This document shows, piece after piece, positions 38,168 through 49,654 of a stretch of DNA of 64,000 nucleotides. The notes under the pieces were generated by a model. The model was not told the DNA's origin. It ran no database searches and saw only the letters and a list, made by a program, of their open reading frames with translations. Source of the DNA: Jacaranda mimosifolia. Its lineage: Eukaryota; Streptophyta; Magnoliopsida; Lamiales; Bignoniaceae. Made by a program: the position numbers and the translations under genes. Location of the stretch: assembly GCA_018894105.1 (NCBI GenBank), contig CM032117.1, positions 39,350,501 through 39,414,500 on the forward strand, in the 5' to 3' direction. Each line of letters begins with the position of its first letter. The first letter of the stretch is position 1.

Positions 38168-39817
38168 TTATTTTGAGATTTCAAAAATCTACAAAGGCGA
38201 AAAAGAAAGTATAAGCATGCGATTGAATATTGATATTGAAAACATGTTTATGGACTTTCAAGCATGTTTTCCTCCTACTATTTTATCAAATTCTTCACCC
38301 CTAGAAGAATTGAGGAAATCTCATTTCCTAGTGGGAATCAAGGCCCTAAGGACTTGCAAGTGGACCCTTGTGGTGAGTGCATCCACAAACAATCTAAAGG
38401 TAAGCAACTTTTGCTAATTGCATCTCTATGCAACTCTTAATATATTTTGCCTCACTTTTCATGTAGATCCCCTTAATGGACAACCTCTACATTACTAGGT
38501 GTTAAGTCGGACTTACCAATCAAACTTTGATTCAAGATCACTCCATGTCATGCCACGTGATATGAGCCACGCATGGGAAGCATCAAATCAAAGGTGCATC
38601 ATATGCTAAGTATATGATCACAGCTTTCTACCTAAGGGTGCCCCCTGTGATGAGTGCCATCACACAAAGATAGTAGCATCGTCATGTCATAAACTATTGA
38701 TAGAAAACATGGATTAATTAAAACTCCTTTTAATTTATATCCATTTTGACTTAATATTTGAAAGCACGTAGACTCTTCTAAGTGAAGGGATTTTCTTGCT
38801 TGCAAAGATCTCATCAATTTTATATTCTTATTTAGATTTTCTATATCCTAACCATGCATCTCATACATCAATAGGATATGGAAAGCATAAATAAGTAAAT
38901 GCGCCTAGCATGTTCCTAGGGTGGAATGACCATGAGCCTTAACTAAGTAGTGCACTTAGAGCCATATGTGCACTACTTAGTTGATTTTAAGTGGGTTGAT
39001 TAAATCTAGCTATTATATAAATGTATCCCAATACATTCATGGGTCTTTATGCCTCCAAATGGCCTTCTTGTCTCCTTGCAACATGTACAAGAGAAAGAAA
39101 TCCTCACTCCTAGGTAATGTTTGTTTACAAATTATGTGTTTTGGATTATATGTTTTGGGAGAATGAGTTTTGGGAGTGGGGTTGGGGAATGTGAAATTTG
39201 TATTGAGAAATGTGATGTATATTTGTTTATGATTTGGGAATAGTAAGAAAGTTGTTTTGGAAAAATTTGGTATGTTTGTTTATGTTTTGGGATGAGACAA
39301 AATCTACTATAGCAGTCAAATCAATGTCTTTTTGTTGGGTTTTGAGGGTGTAAATGGATTATTGTAGTATTTTTTTATGATAATAGTAATTGAATATTGT
39401 GATATGTAAATGTATGTATATGTGATGATTGGTAATGATTGTGGTGTAATTTTAAAATTATTGGTATAATGATGATAGAGTTTAATATATATATGTATAT
39501 ATAATATATATTTTTGTTAAATATAATATATGTAATATTTATATTATATATATAATATGTAATTGTAAAATATAATTGATTGATATCTTTGGATAATATT
39601 TGGTATATGGTGGGATTTTGGTAGGTTCCGGGTATAGAATAAAATGTGGAAAACTCTTCTATAAGAACGTTTTCATAGCAACACATAATACACTACAATA
39701 CCACATTTAACATAGATAAAATTAGGTGCCCTACAAACATAGTGGGCTATAAATGGTAATTGCTAGTAGTACACGAATAATTGCATATAAGATGTAAGTA
39801 ACAATATTATAACATAT

Positions 39818-40692
39818 TCAGGGTGATGCTGGAGGTGGTTGTGTCGTCCGAGCAGTACTGGCCTGGCTCGTGCGGGATGATCCAGGTTGTTTGGATATCC
39901 TTCTACCAATGTGACGTACCATCAAGCTCCATGATGAAATAGGCCCAACGCCCAAACCCCTGTTGTTCGGGTCCTGAAATGCAGCCAACATACTTGCCAT
40001 AACTTGTGTAGATTGAGAACGTGGAATCTCAGGCCTTAAGGATCCTTGATAGCATAGAGAACTGCGTGCCGCGCCAGAGCTGGAATCAGACAGTACAATT
40101 GGGTTACGCGGCCCGCCATACAACCAACCGTCACGTCTGGGTCGAGGTACCTCTGGATTATGCATAAATGGTGGTTGTTCTTCTTGTGGCTCTTTAAAGA
40201 TCTCGGACAAGAGATCATACCTAGACTCCCCCACGGCAAGGTATGCTTGGCAAGTGGGTACGACTGCACATATAACAAATGATATTATTACGTAGTAAGG
40301 TGAACATACACACGGCATGAAAAATGAAATTCATCATCACATCCGGATCTTACCGCTGTTAACTCCGCTCGTATGTCTATAGGGACGTTGATATCACCGG
40401 TAGCCAGATTGTAGGCGACATTTGGATTTGTCACGATTGCCTTCATAGTATCATGGCGCGCCTTTAGCTCATGAAACTTCTGAGTAACAAAGTCCTCAGT
40501 GAACGAACGACGAAACTGGCGCTCTAATTTCGCCACTATCTTAGGCATGGTTAGGTCTAAATACATGTCATTTGCAAGTGACATAATAGAGGCTGCATCG
40601 AGAAGCATATGAATGAAACGCTCCTCGACATCGACGCCCCATTGATTTGGAAGGGGTTGCCCTGCATCGTCAATTGATATAGGACGACTCAT
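39818..40692 (-). pseudogene. Second SANT/trihelix-like gene of the Harbinger element
   Basis: The ATG at 40692 opens a frame of 134 codons (MSRPISIDDAGQPLP...). Residues about 20-90 read like a Myb/SANT-like DNA-binding domain: acidic start, a helix with LLDAA, then FRRSFTEDFVTQKFHELKAR. A second frame (40318-39818) continues with PRPRRDGW and a Ser/Gly-rich tail (SSSGAARSS) and ends near SQASTARTTQPPPASP. The two may be exons joined by an intron around 40290-40320, but I could not fix the sites. In Harbinger elements the SANT protein brings the transposase to the element ends; why there are two here is unknown. No internal stop was seen in the first frame. Confidence 0.5.
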
Positions 40693-40787
40693 CCCTGCAT
40701 AATATATATAGATCTAGGGTAAAGTACTAATTCTATTTACATAATTGCATTCATTAGCATATTGTTTAGTATGAGACTATACATACA

Positions 40788-41255
40788 TCAGACGAATAAT
40801 ATCTTCAATAAAACAACGACTAATACCATCACAATAACTAGTAGAATACAAATACAACATCCACATATGGGCAACAGTAGCATGAGATCGGCACGGCGTG
40901 GTGCATGCGGTATTGTGCCCTGACTAGTACACACAGAGCTATGCTCATCGTTGCAGCCACCGACCGTGGAGGCAACCCCTGAAGATGCACCTATGGATGT
41001 ATGGGTGCTATATGTACCATGTGATGTGGCAACGCCGACACCCCGACACTGCCTGTACATACCTGCACGCTGTCCTCCAACAGTATCTGCCCATATAAAG
41101 CATCTAGGGTGTTCTGCTCCAACAGGACACCTATAAAAATAACGGCCGTAGTTCGCCTCTATCCTGGCCATCAACAAGCTCATGGGCCCAACACCACATG
41201 CACATAAAGGTGCGTCATGCGTAGCCATACCTAACCGAAGATAAGAATGACACAT
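40788..41255 (-). CDS. GRF-type zinc-finger protein of the Harbinger element (155 codons)
   Basis: The uninterrupted frame begins MCHSYLRLG; the more natural start is the internal ATG of MATHDAPLCACG at 41228. The motif CACGVG...NYGRYFYRCPVG...CFIWAD fits the GRF zinc finger (CxCG, NxGRxFYxC, CxFxWxD), a small nucleic-acid-binding module common in plant repeat-associated proteins and in some DNA-repair proteins. The C-terminal 30 residues are strongly hydrophobic (LLLPICGCCICILLVIVMVLVVVLLKI), suggesting a membrane tail or read-through into non-coding sequence. It lies between the transposase and the second SANT-like frame, on the same strand. It may be captured host sequence or real cargo. 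A 50-bp duplication repeats its start (see that entry). Confidence 0.6.
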   Translation of the reverse strand: MCHSYLRLGMATHDAPLCACGVGPMSLLMARIEANYGRYFYRCPVGAEHPRCFIWADTVGGQRAGMYRQCRGVGVATSHGTYSTHTSIGASSGVASTVGGCNDEHSSVCTSQGTIPHAPRRADLMLLLPICGCCICILLVIVMVLVVVLLKILFV

Positions 41256-41301
41256 AAAGGTGCGTCATGCGTAGCCATACCTAACCGAAGATAAGAATGA
41301 C
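41202..41301 (-). repeat. 50-bp tandem duplication across the GRF start codon
   Basis: ACATAAAGGTGCGTCATGCG...AAGATAAGAATGAC occurs twice in succession (41202 and 41252) with no visible difference. The unit contains the ATG and first codons of the GRF frame, so the start is present twice; the upstream copy runs into the downstream one. Confidence 0.9.
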
Positions 41302-41581
41302 ATTATTTATCAATACATGTATTCAAAATCATATTATATCAGTGTAGGAGTAATAAAACAACAAACGAAAAAAACACATATGTATGGAAAGATTTAAGTA
41401 GTAGTCAGCAAATATGTAAAAAAAAGCCCACTAATGACTGTCAAGAAACAAATATACAGATAATATATTCGGGTTAAACAATATTACAAATGGCGATAAT
41501 GTTATTAAGGGTTAGAAACAAGTATCATGTCCTATGGAACATATAAAAAATTAGCACATACATATACACTGATGCGCACAT

Positions 41582-42980
41582 TCAACCTTCCCGCTGTGCC
41601 CACATCCAATTTGCTATAGCGTCACGGAATTCAGCCTGTACCTGGATGTCCCGCTGACTTGGGTGATCCTGACGATAAAAGGTTTCTCTGTCAGGCTCAA
41701 GTTCAGGATCAGGTGTCGCAAATATATCATCATCTCGACTAAACTTACGTATGAAATTGTGGACAACACAGCATGCAATAACAATATCTGTTTGTCTAGC
41801 GACCACGTAGCTCGGCATACCCCATGAAAGAATCGGGAATCGCTTCTTCAAAATCCCAAATATGCGTTCAATGGTATTCCTCAATCATGAATGCCGATGG
41901 TTGAACATTTTCCTCGGTCCACTGTACATAGTGGCACCCTCAAATTATTGGAGGTGGTAACGTGACTGCCTATAAGGGGATAAGAAGCACATGTAGTTGG
42001 TGAACCCAACGTCCACGAGGTAATACTTCCCTATACAATAAGACTCGATTAGCATCATGGCCGTTGAATTTGAGCAGGCCTAAGATGAAGGCCGTTTATA
42101 AAGTTATAAATGTTGTGCAAGTTAAAAAATAATTTGACACTTAGAGAGGGGAAGGGGAATGCGCGGTCACTTTATATGGCGTTAAGCAATACTTTTGCAT
42201 CATTGGCACTAGCTTCCCATCCGGCATATACAAAGGCAAACATTTGGTCGAAGTCTGCTATGGCTAAGATATTTGAGACACATGCCCTTTTCGCGAACGA
42301 TATGCATTCTGCCTATGAGCTGGTACCCAAGCATGGATCAATGTACCGTCGATTGCTTCGACCGCACCCTATTTGACAAACACAGTATCTTGTTATTATT
42401 TGAAAATTAACAACAATAACATAACCAATCAATGTAATTTTCAAGCATACCATACTTGAAATTAAGGAAAGAAGTCGGGGTTCGATTAAATTTGATGCGG
42501 CACCTCATTAAAATTGGAAGGAGTGATTAACTCTGGAGCTAGAATATTAAGTGCCCTAATTACACAGCGAATGTGACAATTCATCATCTCGAGAGAGTGT
42601 TGGAAACGTTCCATAGTATACCTTTGTCTTTGATGCGCTCCTACTGTTTGCATAAACAAGGCAAGTTCCTCAGTGGGGGAAACACGGCACTGACGCGTTT
42701 GTGGTAGGAGCCCATGACTTGTTAATTTGTGGACCAAGCGCATAAATGTCAGCTTATTCATACGCAAGTTATCGTAGAATCGTTCAGGGTGACCATCCAT
42801 TATCTCTCCAAACCAATCCACCCCTCGTAGCATAGATGTGTTACGTGGCATTCTATCAATGTATAAATTTGGCAGCACTATATTTGTAACAAAGAAGACA
42901 TCATCAGCTCCGTCTGATAGTAGGGGACCCAAGGTTGTGCTCCAACTCATCATCATTCGGCGGTTGCGAGCTCGAACCAC
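41582..42980 (-). pseudogene. HARBI1-type DDE transposase of the Harbinger element (broken)
   Basis: The N-terminal exon (42980-42486) has the DUF8040-like helical region (DGHPERFYDNLRMNKLTF, then PTEELALFMQTVGAHQRQR). A stop follows PHQI, then remnants of SNPDFFP to a donor near 42450; the next exon starts near 42376 after TCAAATAG and shows AIDGTLIHAWVPA with the first catalytic Asp. Pieces of the middle are in shifted frames (FAFVYAGWEASANDAKVL, then HVTTSNNL). The C-terminal frame 41884-41582 has RNTIERIFGILKKRFPIL with the final Glu region, and ends WMWAQREG. At least one frameshift and several stops make it inactive. The single intron near 42377-42450 sits at the position common in plant members. 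It needs a SANT partner (44176-43188). Confidence 0.88.
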
Positions 42981-43187
42981 TGGCCATCTATGTCACAAGT
43001 GTTTCAGTGTATAGGGGTGATAATACAATAATATTATTAAACAAGACTGAGTAAGACAAACAACAAATAGTAGCAAAAGCAACGTTAATAGGTATCATAC
43101 ATACTGAAGCGTTAATTAAAAATACATGACAAGTACACAAATGACATACACAAAGGAAAACATCCACAAGTGAGAAAGAACGATAGG

Positions 43188-44176
43188 TTATGAGGGCTTA
43201 ATTGCCCAGGGACTCAACCCAGATTCTTTTCTCTCTGTCATCCAGTCATAGGAAAAATGTTCGCATTGTCGTACTCTGAAGAGCATTTATAGCCCTTCCA
43301 AACAAATGATCTGGAAGACCGTCCATACGACGCAATGCATCTACACAAGCAGCAATGGATTCTTCGGCTCTCGGCCCGACCCTCGCGGACTTTGAATCCA
43401 TCATGCCATCCCACTTATCTATAGCTTCCTCTAGTCGATATTGTTTTTCCCTAGCATAGTACTTCCCACCTTTGCCCCTTCTACCTCTTGAGGATCCCTC
43501 TCCATAACAACCGGCCGTATCTGTAAAATCGTCACGTGATGAAGCTGATCGTTTAGAACCCCCACTACTGCCTTATGTGATGTCATCATTGAGGGCAGGA
43601 TTATTGTCATCTGCTAGATGGGGTTGGCTAGATGAACGTGCGTATGACCCCGTAGCAACGTTCGTGGAGAACATCTCCGTGCAATAATCATAGCAAGGTA
43701 GTCCTCTCTCCAACAAATATGCATGGTCCGGGTTTTCCTAACAAATGAGAACACAAAACATTTAACGAGTAATAATTAGAATTAGGTAAGTGAAATACTT
43801 GTTAATATACCGAGATCCACTGGGCGATTCGATCAAGGCTCCCCGTCACCGTGTTGCGATCGTAATCCCAACCGTACCCTGTACCACGCGTTATTAACGT
43901 ATGAAACATACGCCAAGATTGCCGCAGCCTATTCCATTTCGTCTTCAGGTGCCTCACATTATACGTATATGTAGGTTGGACCTCTGCATTAAGCTTATTG
44001 CAAATCTTATTCCATGTATATTAGGAGAAAGTAGTGGAAAGCAACTGGCCTGCTTGGAATTCCTCATAGACAGTCTCAATTAACATTTTTTCATTTGCAA
44101 ATGGCCAGCTAATGTTCCGTAACCTACGAGACCTGCCTTGGCTTCCTTGTGAAGGCTCAAACTCATGCGGGTCCAT
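43188..44176 (-). pseudogene. SANT/trihelix-like gene (Harbinger ORF1 type), with premature stops
   Basis: From ATG 44176 (MDPHEFEPSQGSQG) the frame gives a Myb/SANT-like domain: ANEKMLIETVYEEFQAG, then W NKICNKLNA and VRHLKTKWNRLRQSW, followed by GTGYGWDYDRNTVTG. An intron fits at about 43811-43741 (donor GTATATTA, acceptor TTGTTAG). Exon 2 resumes at ENPDHAYLLERGLPCYD, runs through a Ser/Gly-rich linker and a YYAREKQYRLEEAIDKWD helix, and ends WAIKPS. Two in-frame stops are visible, after TTFS and after NDDIT, so it is a pseudogene. In PIF/Harbinger systems the ORF1 protein binds the element ends and carries the transposase into the nucleus. Confidence 0.8.
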
Positions 44177-47100
44177 CTAAATAATTTTGATAGATTACAA
44201 ATTGCATAATCTGCATTATTAGTATAAGAATCCGACAACCAACATAGTGTCAGATTAGATATCCTATAGAAGCAACCAAAACTAAAGAATAATTTATTAA
44301 ATGATAAATTCCACTTTGAATTTGCTAAAATAAAATGTTTTCATTGTAAACCAAAGTATTGCATGATTCCGTTAGATAATCTATTATGAATTAGTAGTTG
44401 ACACTAGTATCTCCTAATAGGTGGAATATATAACAAATTAATTAACTACAATTAAAAACATTTTAATTACTAGTTCACCTTCACTATCTCTACATGCATG
44501 GCATAGTGTATGGTTATTAAAAAATATTATTTAATACTTCACCTTACTAACCGAAAATTTGTTATTTACGTTACTAGTTAATTTAATTGGCAAAAATATT
44601 ACAAATAATAATCTTAATAACCAACCATATGTAACTAAAATCCAATTGCGAAGTAATTGCATATTTTTCAAATCTTAAATCACTACTTGCCCTAACTAGA
44701 TTTAATATCATAATTATCATTAACATAAATTCTATTTAATATTCTAATTTTTCAATGCTAATAAAACTTAACAACCACTCATGTCTGTCTTACCTTACTC
44801 ACAGAATTAATTCCACATAATATTCAATTTTATAATACTAGTTCAAATTAAACCCTCAGTAAAATGTGTATTTAAATCACTAGTGAGTTAATTACATTTA
44901 ATATCATCGTTTTATTAGTAGTTAAGTGTGGATGAATGAATAACGTGCAATGTGTGGAAAATTTTGGTAAGTTAATTCAAAAATTACAATTATATTAATA
45001 ATTACTATTTTATATTAATGAAGTCCTTTTATTTATTACATCACCAAATTAGGATGTTTTTTTTGGGAAAAAATTATTTGTTCATAGATATGTTATGTGT
45101 CTCCGTGCATCATTTTATCAGTGCATTTAATTGGCTTTCATCCTATACAATTCATCAAAAGCCAACACCTACTTAGATTAATTCCATATTCATCTATGTT
45201 GTAATAATGTCATTTTACTTGGCAAAATATGCATGCCATATGTATCACTAAAACTGAGTACCATTTGCAAGAAGCAAGATCTAAGGATGTAGCTTGGCTG
45301 CATTTTCAATTGGCCTGAAATGTTTTATTGATCCATTTCTTACATAAACATAATTATGTTAAAGTAAAAACAAGGAAATGCAAATGAAAGCAATAACATT
45401 GAATAGTAAATGAATAATTGCAGCAATTGTTTGATGGAAAAGAAAGATATAACAAGGAATTAGAAATAAAGCAACCACTATGAAAATGAGATTATTTCAT
45501 TACTCATACATAAATGTGTCGCAACTTCTATAAGAAAAAAGATACATGAAGTTTCTAAACTACTACAAACACTCCCTAGCCGTGTTCATTATAGTGGGAA
45601 CAATAAAGTAAACATACATAAAGAGGGGGTGATTACATTACATCCTCATACTTGTTCTTCAGGTATAACACCACGAAAATGGGATTATGAAAATGTTTGA
45701 TGGACATTCAGAAGGGTGACACAACCAATAAATATGTCCCCTTACAATTCATGCCATCAGAATTTTTTCTGTTTTGTTATCACTCCAAACAACCCAATCT
45801 GAAGAACATGAAATTGGATTGCAGACCACTATGACACCAAAATGTAAGTTTGGGGAAACAAGACTATCCTTATGTGAAATGAAGGCTCAAATCATGGAAC
45901 TAATTGCTGTCAATTTGGCCAAACTATTTGGAAGCAGTTTTGAAGCAACATAAAAAAAACCCTAAATACATTGAAAATGTGGACTGTAATTTTGGAGAAA
46001 ACAGAGTGTCCTTATGTAAAATGAAAGCTGAAATGAAGGAAGTAATTGGTGTCAAGCTTGACAAAAAAAAAATGGAAACAGACTTTAAGAAACATAAAGT
46101 GAAAACTTTTAATACATTGAAAATGTGGACAACTAATATATATAATTAGACACACACCTAAAGCAAGAAAAGGGACACACTTTTATGGACACATAACTGG
46201 ACCTTAAATGGAGTGATAACATCAACAAAAAATGAAAAAAATAAAATTGAGAGGTACCAGATTTAAATAAAAGGGAGGTATAACATGAACCTCAACCGAC
46301 CCCAAAGATAGTAGCAGCCAACCAACAATACTAGTGGAGGAAGAGAGTAGAAAAACAATCATAAGGGCCATTTCATAGAACCCTTCATGTCAAAGGGTAA
46401 TAGTACACATTGTGCTAAACTTCACACCCATTCAGTGAAGCAAAACACATGCAGACAACATCATGTAATCAACCGAAATAGTCATCACGGGGGAATGACT
46501 TACTTCTCCAATTCATAGATAGAGAAACCCCAAGCGTGATGCCACATTTCAACTAAAATATCATCTAAATATGTACAAACATCATACATCAACTAACCAA
46601 GAACTAAGGTACCCACATAATATGCAAATACAACAGGTAAGTGGCACATTTCATTCAAGCATGTCCAACATAAAACAACCTCATGATACCAACATGTCAA
46701 CCTATATATTCAATATTCCAAGCAATAAAGGAAAAAATAATGTGCAATTAGCATACAATAGAGCCTTACTGATGAACTAAAGCTGGTTGAAGAGTTAGAG
46801 TGTGTCTGATGTGGAGAAGAAACTGGGCATGAATCCTTAAGACTGGTCTAATTATCAGCTGAGGAGGATGTAGTGCTAGCCATGGCTAAAAATAGAATGT
46901 TAGGTGCTTTGATTACAATGGGAGAGAAATGTGAGTGAATGGGAGTATATGAGGGGAAGGAGATGAAAGCGTACTCAGTTTGGGATGTTTGTGCTCAACC
47001 CAGCTGCCCATATATATATATACACACACACATATAAATGTCCTTGAGGTAAGGACATATAGGAGGTAGGTGGAATAGTGCAAAGTGGAGTGATAATTAA

Positions 47101-48082
47101 AGTAGTATATTGAATGCACATGAGAAAATTTTCAATCAATAGATGCTATAGAAATAACATGCTACTTTCCAAATACACATGACATGACAAAAGAGGTCAT
47201 TGATGTAGCCAATAGAAGAATCTTCACAGGCAGGCATGCTCCACCCAGCTTTATCTCAACTCAAAAAAGCAGGAAACAAGCTTACATAAAGGCAACATAT
47301 GCACATGTTTTTTCTGAATTAGTATGGGGGGAAAAACAAATTAGTACTATAAATTTATTTCACATAAATTACAAACCAGTATGACATTACACAAGTTCAC
47401 TATTTTCTCAGCTTACAGCAAAAAAACAACAGGGAAGCATGCTCTTTACTCGTATTCAGTGCTGCAAAGAAAAAAAGTGATGACCCGGCACATGGATGCA
47501 CAATTGCAACCTCAATTTCACATACTAGATTATCTGTTGAAAATTGCAATTTTTAGCAAGAAACTCCAAATTTTAAAGAATCAGGTGCATTAAACACATA
47601 ATCAACCTATGCATATGGGTCTAAAGATTCAAAGAGAAAACTCCCAGTAATGTATTGTACCGATAAAAAAATCCCCAAAAATATTAAAGCAGGAAAAATG
47701 CTTAATTCAGATAATAGCACATATGGATGAATTGTATATATGATAACCAAAATCCATAATCCAGTATCTCCCAAACAAAAGGAACAGAAAAATATATCAA
47801 AATAACCATGAATCCCAGCCCCTAAACTATCTGTTAACTTAACCCAACACATCAACCATCCAAATTACATGCACCTCACCACCGTACGCCATAGAATAAA
47901 CCCTTGCTTCGATTATTTGAAGAAAATGAAGTGAAATGCCGAAACAAAGAGCAACATATATGATTTAGCATAAAGTCCCACACAAAACCGAAACCCTTAT
48001 CCCCATATTTTATATCAAATACCAACATAAATCAAGGAAAATGCACACTCAGGTGTAGATCTAACAGTTTTTCAAAGGACCC

Positions 48083-48113
<31 letters not shown>

Positions 48114-48627
48114 TATACTCTATTTGTTATTTTTCATCTTGGTAAGGCCCACAAACAACTGAGAAGAGTATGAGGTAGATCGGAAACTGAGTTACATACA
48201 AAGAAACGGGGCTCACTCCATACGGATGGAAGAAAAAATTGGGATCAGATGCCAAACTCCTTTTTAGCATTAATCGGATGCCATTCAACTCCCCAAGACG
48301 AGGGAAAATTTTGGGTGTACTCGGTTCCTGCAATAACCAAGAAAATAGCGTCAGAAATTTACTAAGGGAAGGGAAGTCAGTTGTGAAGAAATGGACAGAG
48401 CCATTGAGGGAGACGAGGAGAGAGAGTGATTTGGAAGACAAAAATCTGCCAAAACCAGAGCCCTTCTGTTTGAGATAAGTGGGGGGGTCATTTTGGTCAA
48501 AATTCAATTGAAAAGCAAGGGGTTTTTGGTCATTTGGGTGGGCAGTTTTTCTAGAGTATGGGGGTGCATGTTTGGTTATGATCTAGCGGAACAAATTTGT
48601 TCCGCCAGATCGTATCCAAACATAGCC
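44177..48627 (-). other. Non-coding part of the Harbinger element
   Basis: About 4.4 kb without a recognisable gene. It contains a degenerate tandem repeat at 45839-46130, a (TA)n run at about 48097-48117 and a mixed (TA)(CA) run at about 47012-47032. The small frames at 45904-46149, 46571-46780, 47184-47593, 47607-47855 (-) and 48127-48507 (-) show no known domain. Its size suggests nested insertions or captured DNA, but I found no internal element ends. Confidence 0.55.
45839..46130 (+). repeat. Degenerate tandem repeat of about 135-146 bp, two and a bit copies
   Basis: AAAATGT starts copies at 45839, 45974 and 46120; the first two share CCTTATGT.AAATGAA, CTAATTGCTGTCAA / GTAATTGGTGTCAA and the final ATACATTG. 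The second copy lies in an 81-codon open frame (45904-46149). I do not recognise it as any protein family. Confidence 0.7.
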
Positions 48628-49640
48628 CTAGTGATTCTACTCTCATAACTTTTACATGGTAGAAATTAAGAGGCATACAAGCCATAATTTAATACAACCC
48701 TTTTCAACAACTTGAAACAAATAAAATTAATATTAAAGGCTCATGATCATCCCCATTCATTCATCATTTATTCAACAATTAAATGAATAATAAGTCAAGA
48801 ATTGACGTTCAATTCCAACAATTAAATTTTTATCTCATAAACAATTAATTATCTAGCAAAAATAAGCATAACAATTATGCATCTCATTTTTGCGCATTAT
48901 TGGATATTAACTTGAACAAGTTTTTAAAATCATTAAAAAATATCAAACATAATTTTGAGAACTTGCACAACAATTGTGCATCTATGTAGCATGATTTAGA
49001 TTAATTTTGGTCTCTAAATAACACATAACAAGCTCAAAACTCACCCAAACCCGTGACTAGGTGCTGCTACCCTAGCATTGGCGCATGGCCGTGCGACAGG
49101 CACGCCTGCTGCTTGGCTAGGTGCAGTAGCTTGCCCTGTTTTAGGTTAGGGATCGAGTCAAGCCTTATTTTGTGCACCAAAAAATTTAGGACACCTCCTA
49201 AACACTAATTCACACATTATAGTTGAAATTCCATATTTAAAACACCTTTCAAAAATGGAATTTCAAGAGCTCAAACATGCTTCAAATTACAAGTTCAAGT
49301 AAGAATCAAAATTCTTCAAAAAACCTCCAACAAAACTCCAATCCAATTGGATCCAAAAATGACCAAAACACCTTAAGGCCAAATTTAACATAATATATCA
49401 CCATATAACATAGATCTATGCCAAATCAAAGTTAACACAATCATCCATGAATCAAAAACATACTAACATATGAATTAACTCTTAAAACACATATTAGCAT
49501 AATTCAATTCATCATCAAAGAAGCCACAAGCATCATCATCCAAACACTCCAATCCATAAATTGGATCAAGTATTTGGAGATGTAGATCAATCCATCACAT
49601 GAATCAATCAATCAAAAATCCAAATTAAAGCATGAAATAG

Positions 49641-49652
49641 GCTCTGATACCA
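49641..49652 (-). other. Primer-binding site of the copia element
   Basis: The - strand reads TGGTATCAGAGC, complementary to initiator tRNA-Met, two bases inside the 5' LTR. It proves that the LTR at 49655-51895 is the 5' LTR and not a separate solo LTR. Confidence 0.88.
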
Positions 49653-49654
49653 CT

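Larger units (their letters stand above)
39113..48627 (-). mobile_element. PIF/Harbinger DNA transposon, 9.5 kb, nested in the copia leader
   Basis: Inverted ends GGTAATGTTTG...CAAACATAGCC (similar beyond this: GTTTAC / GTATCC) are flanked by CTA at 39110-39112 and 48628-48630, a 3-base duplication as in PIF/Harbinger. Removing it restores a continuous copia leader (ACTCCTAGTGATT). On the - strand it carries in order: about 4.4 kb of non-coding DNA, a SANT/trihelix-like gene (44176-43188), a HARBI1-type transposase (42980-41582), a GRF zinc-finger frame (41255-40788) and a second SANT-like frame (40692-39818). Both core genes are broken. It is large for the superfamily, and the two extra frames are not standard cargo. 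Confidence 0.85.
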
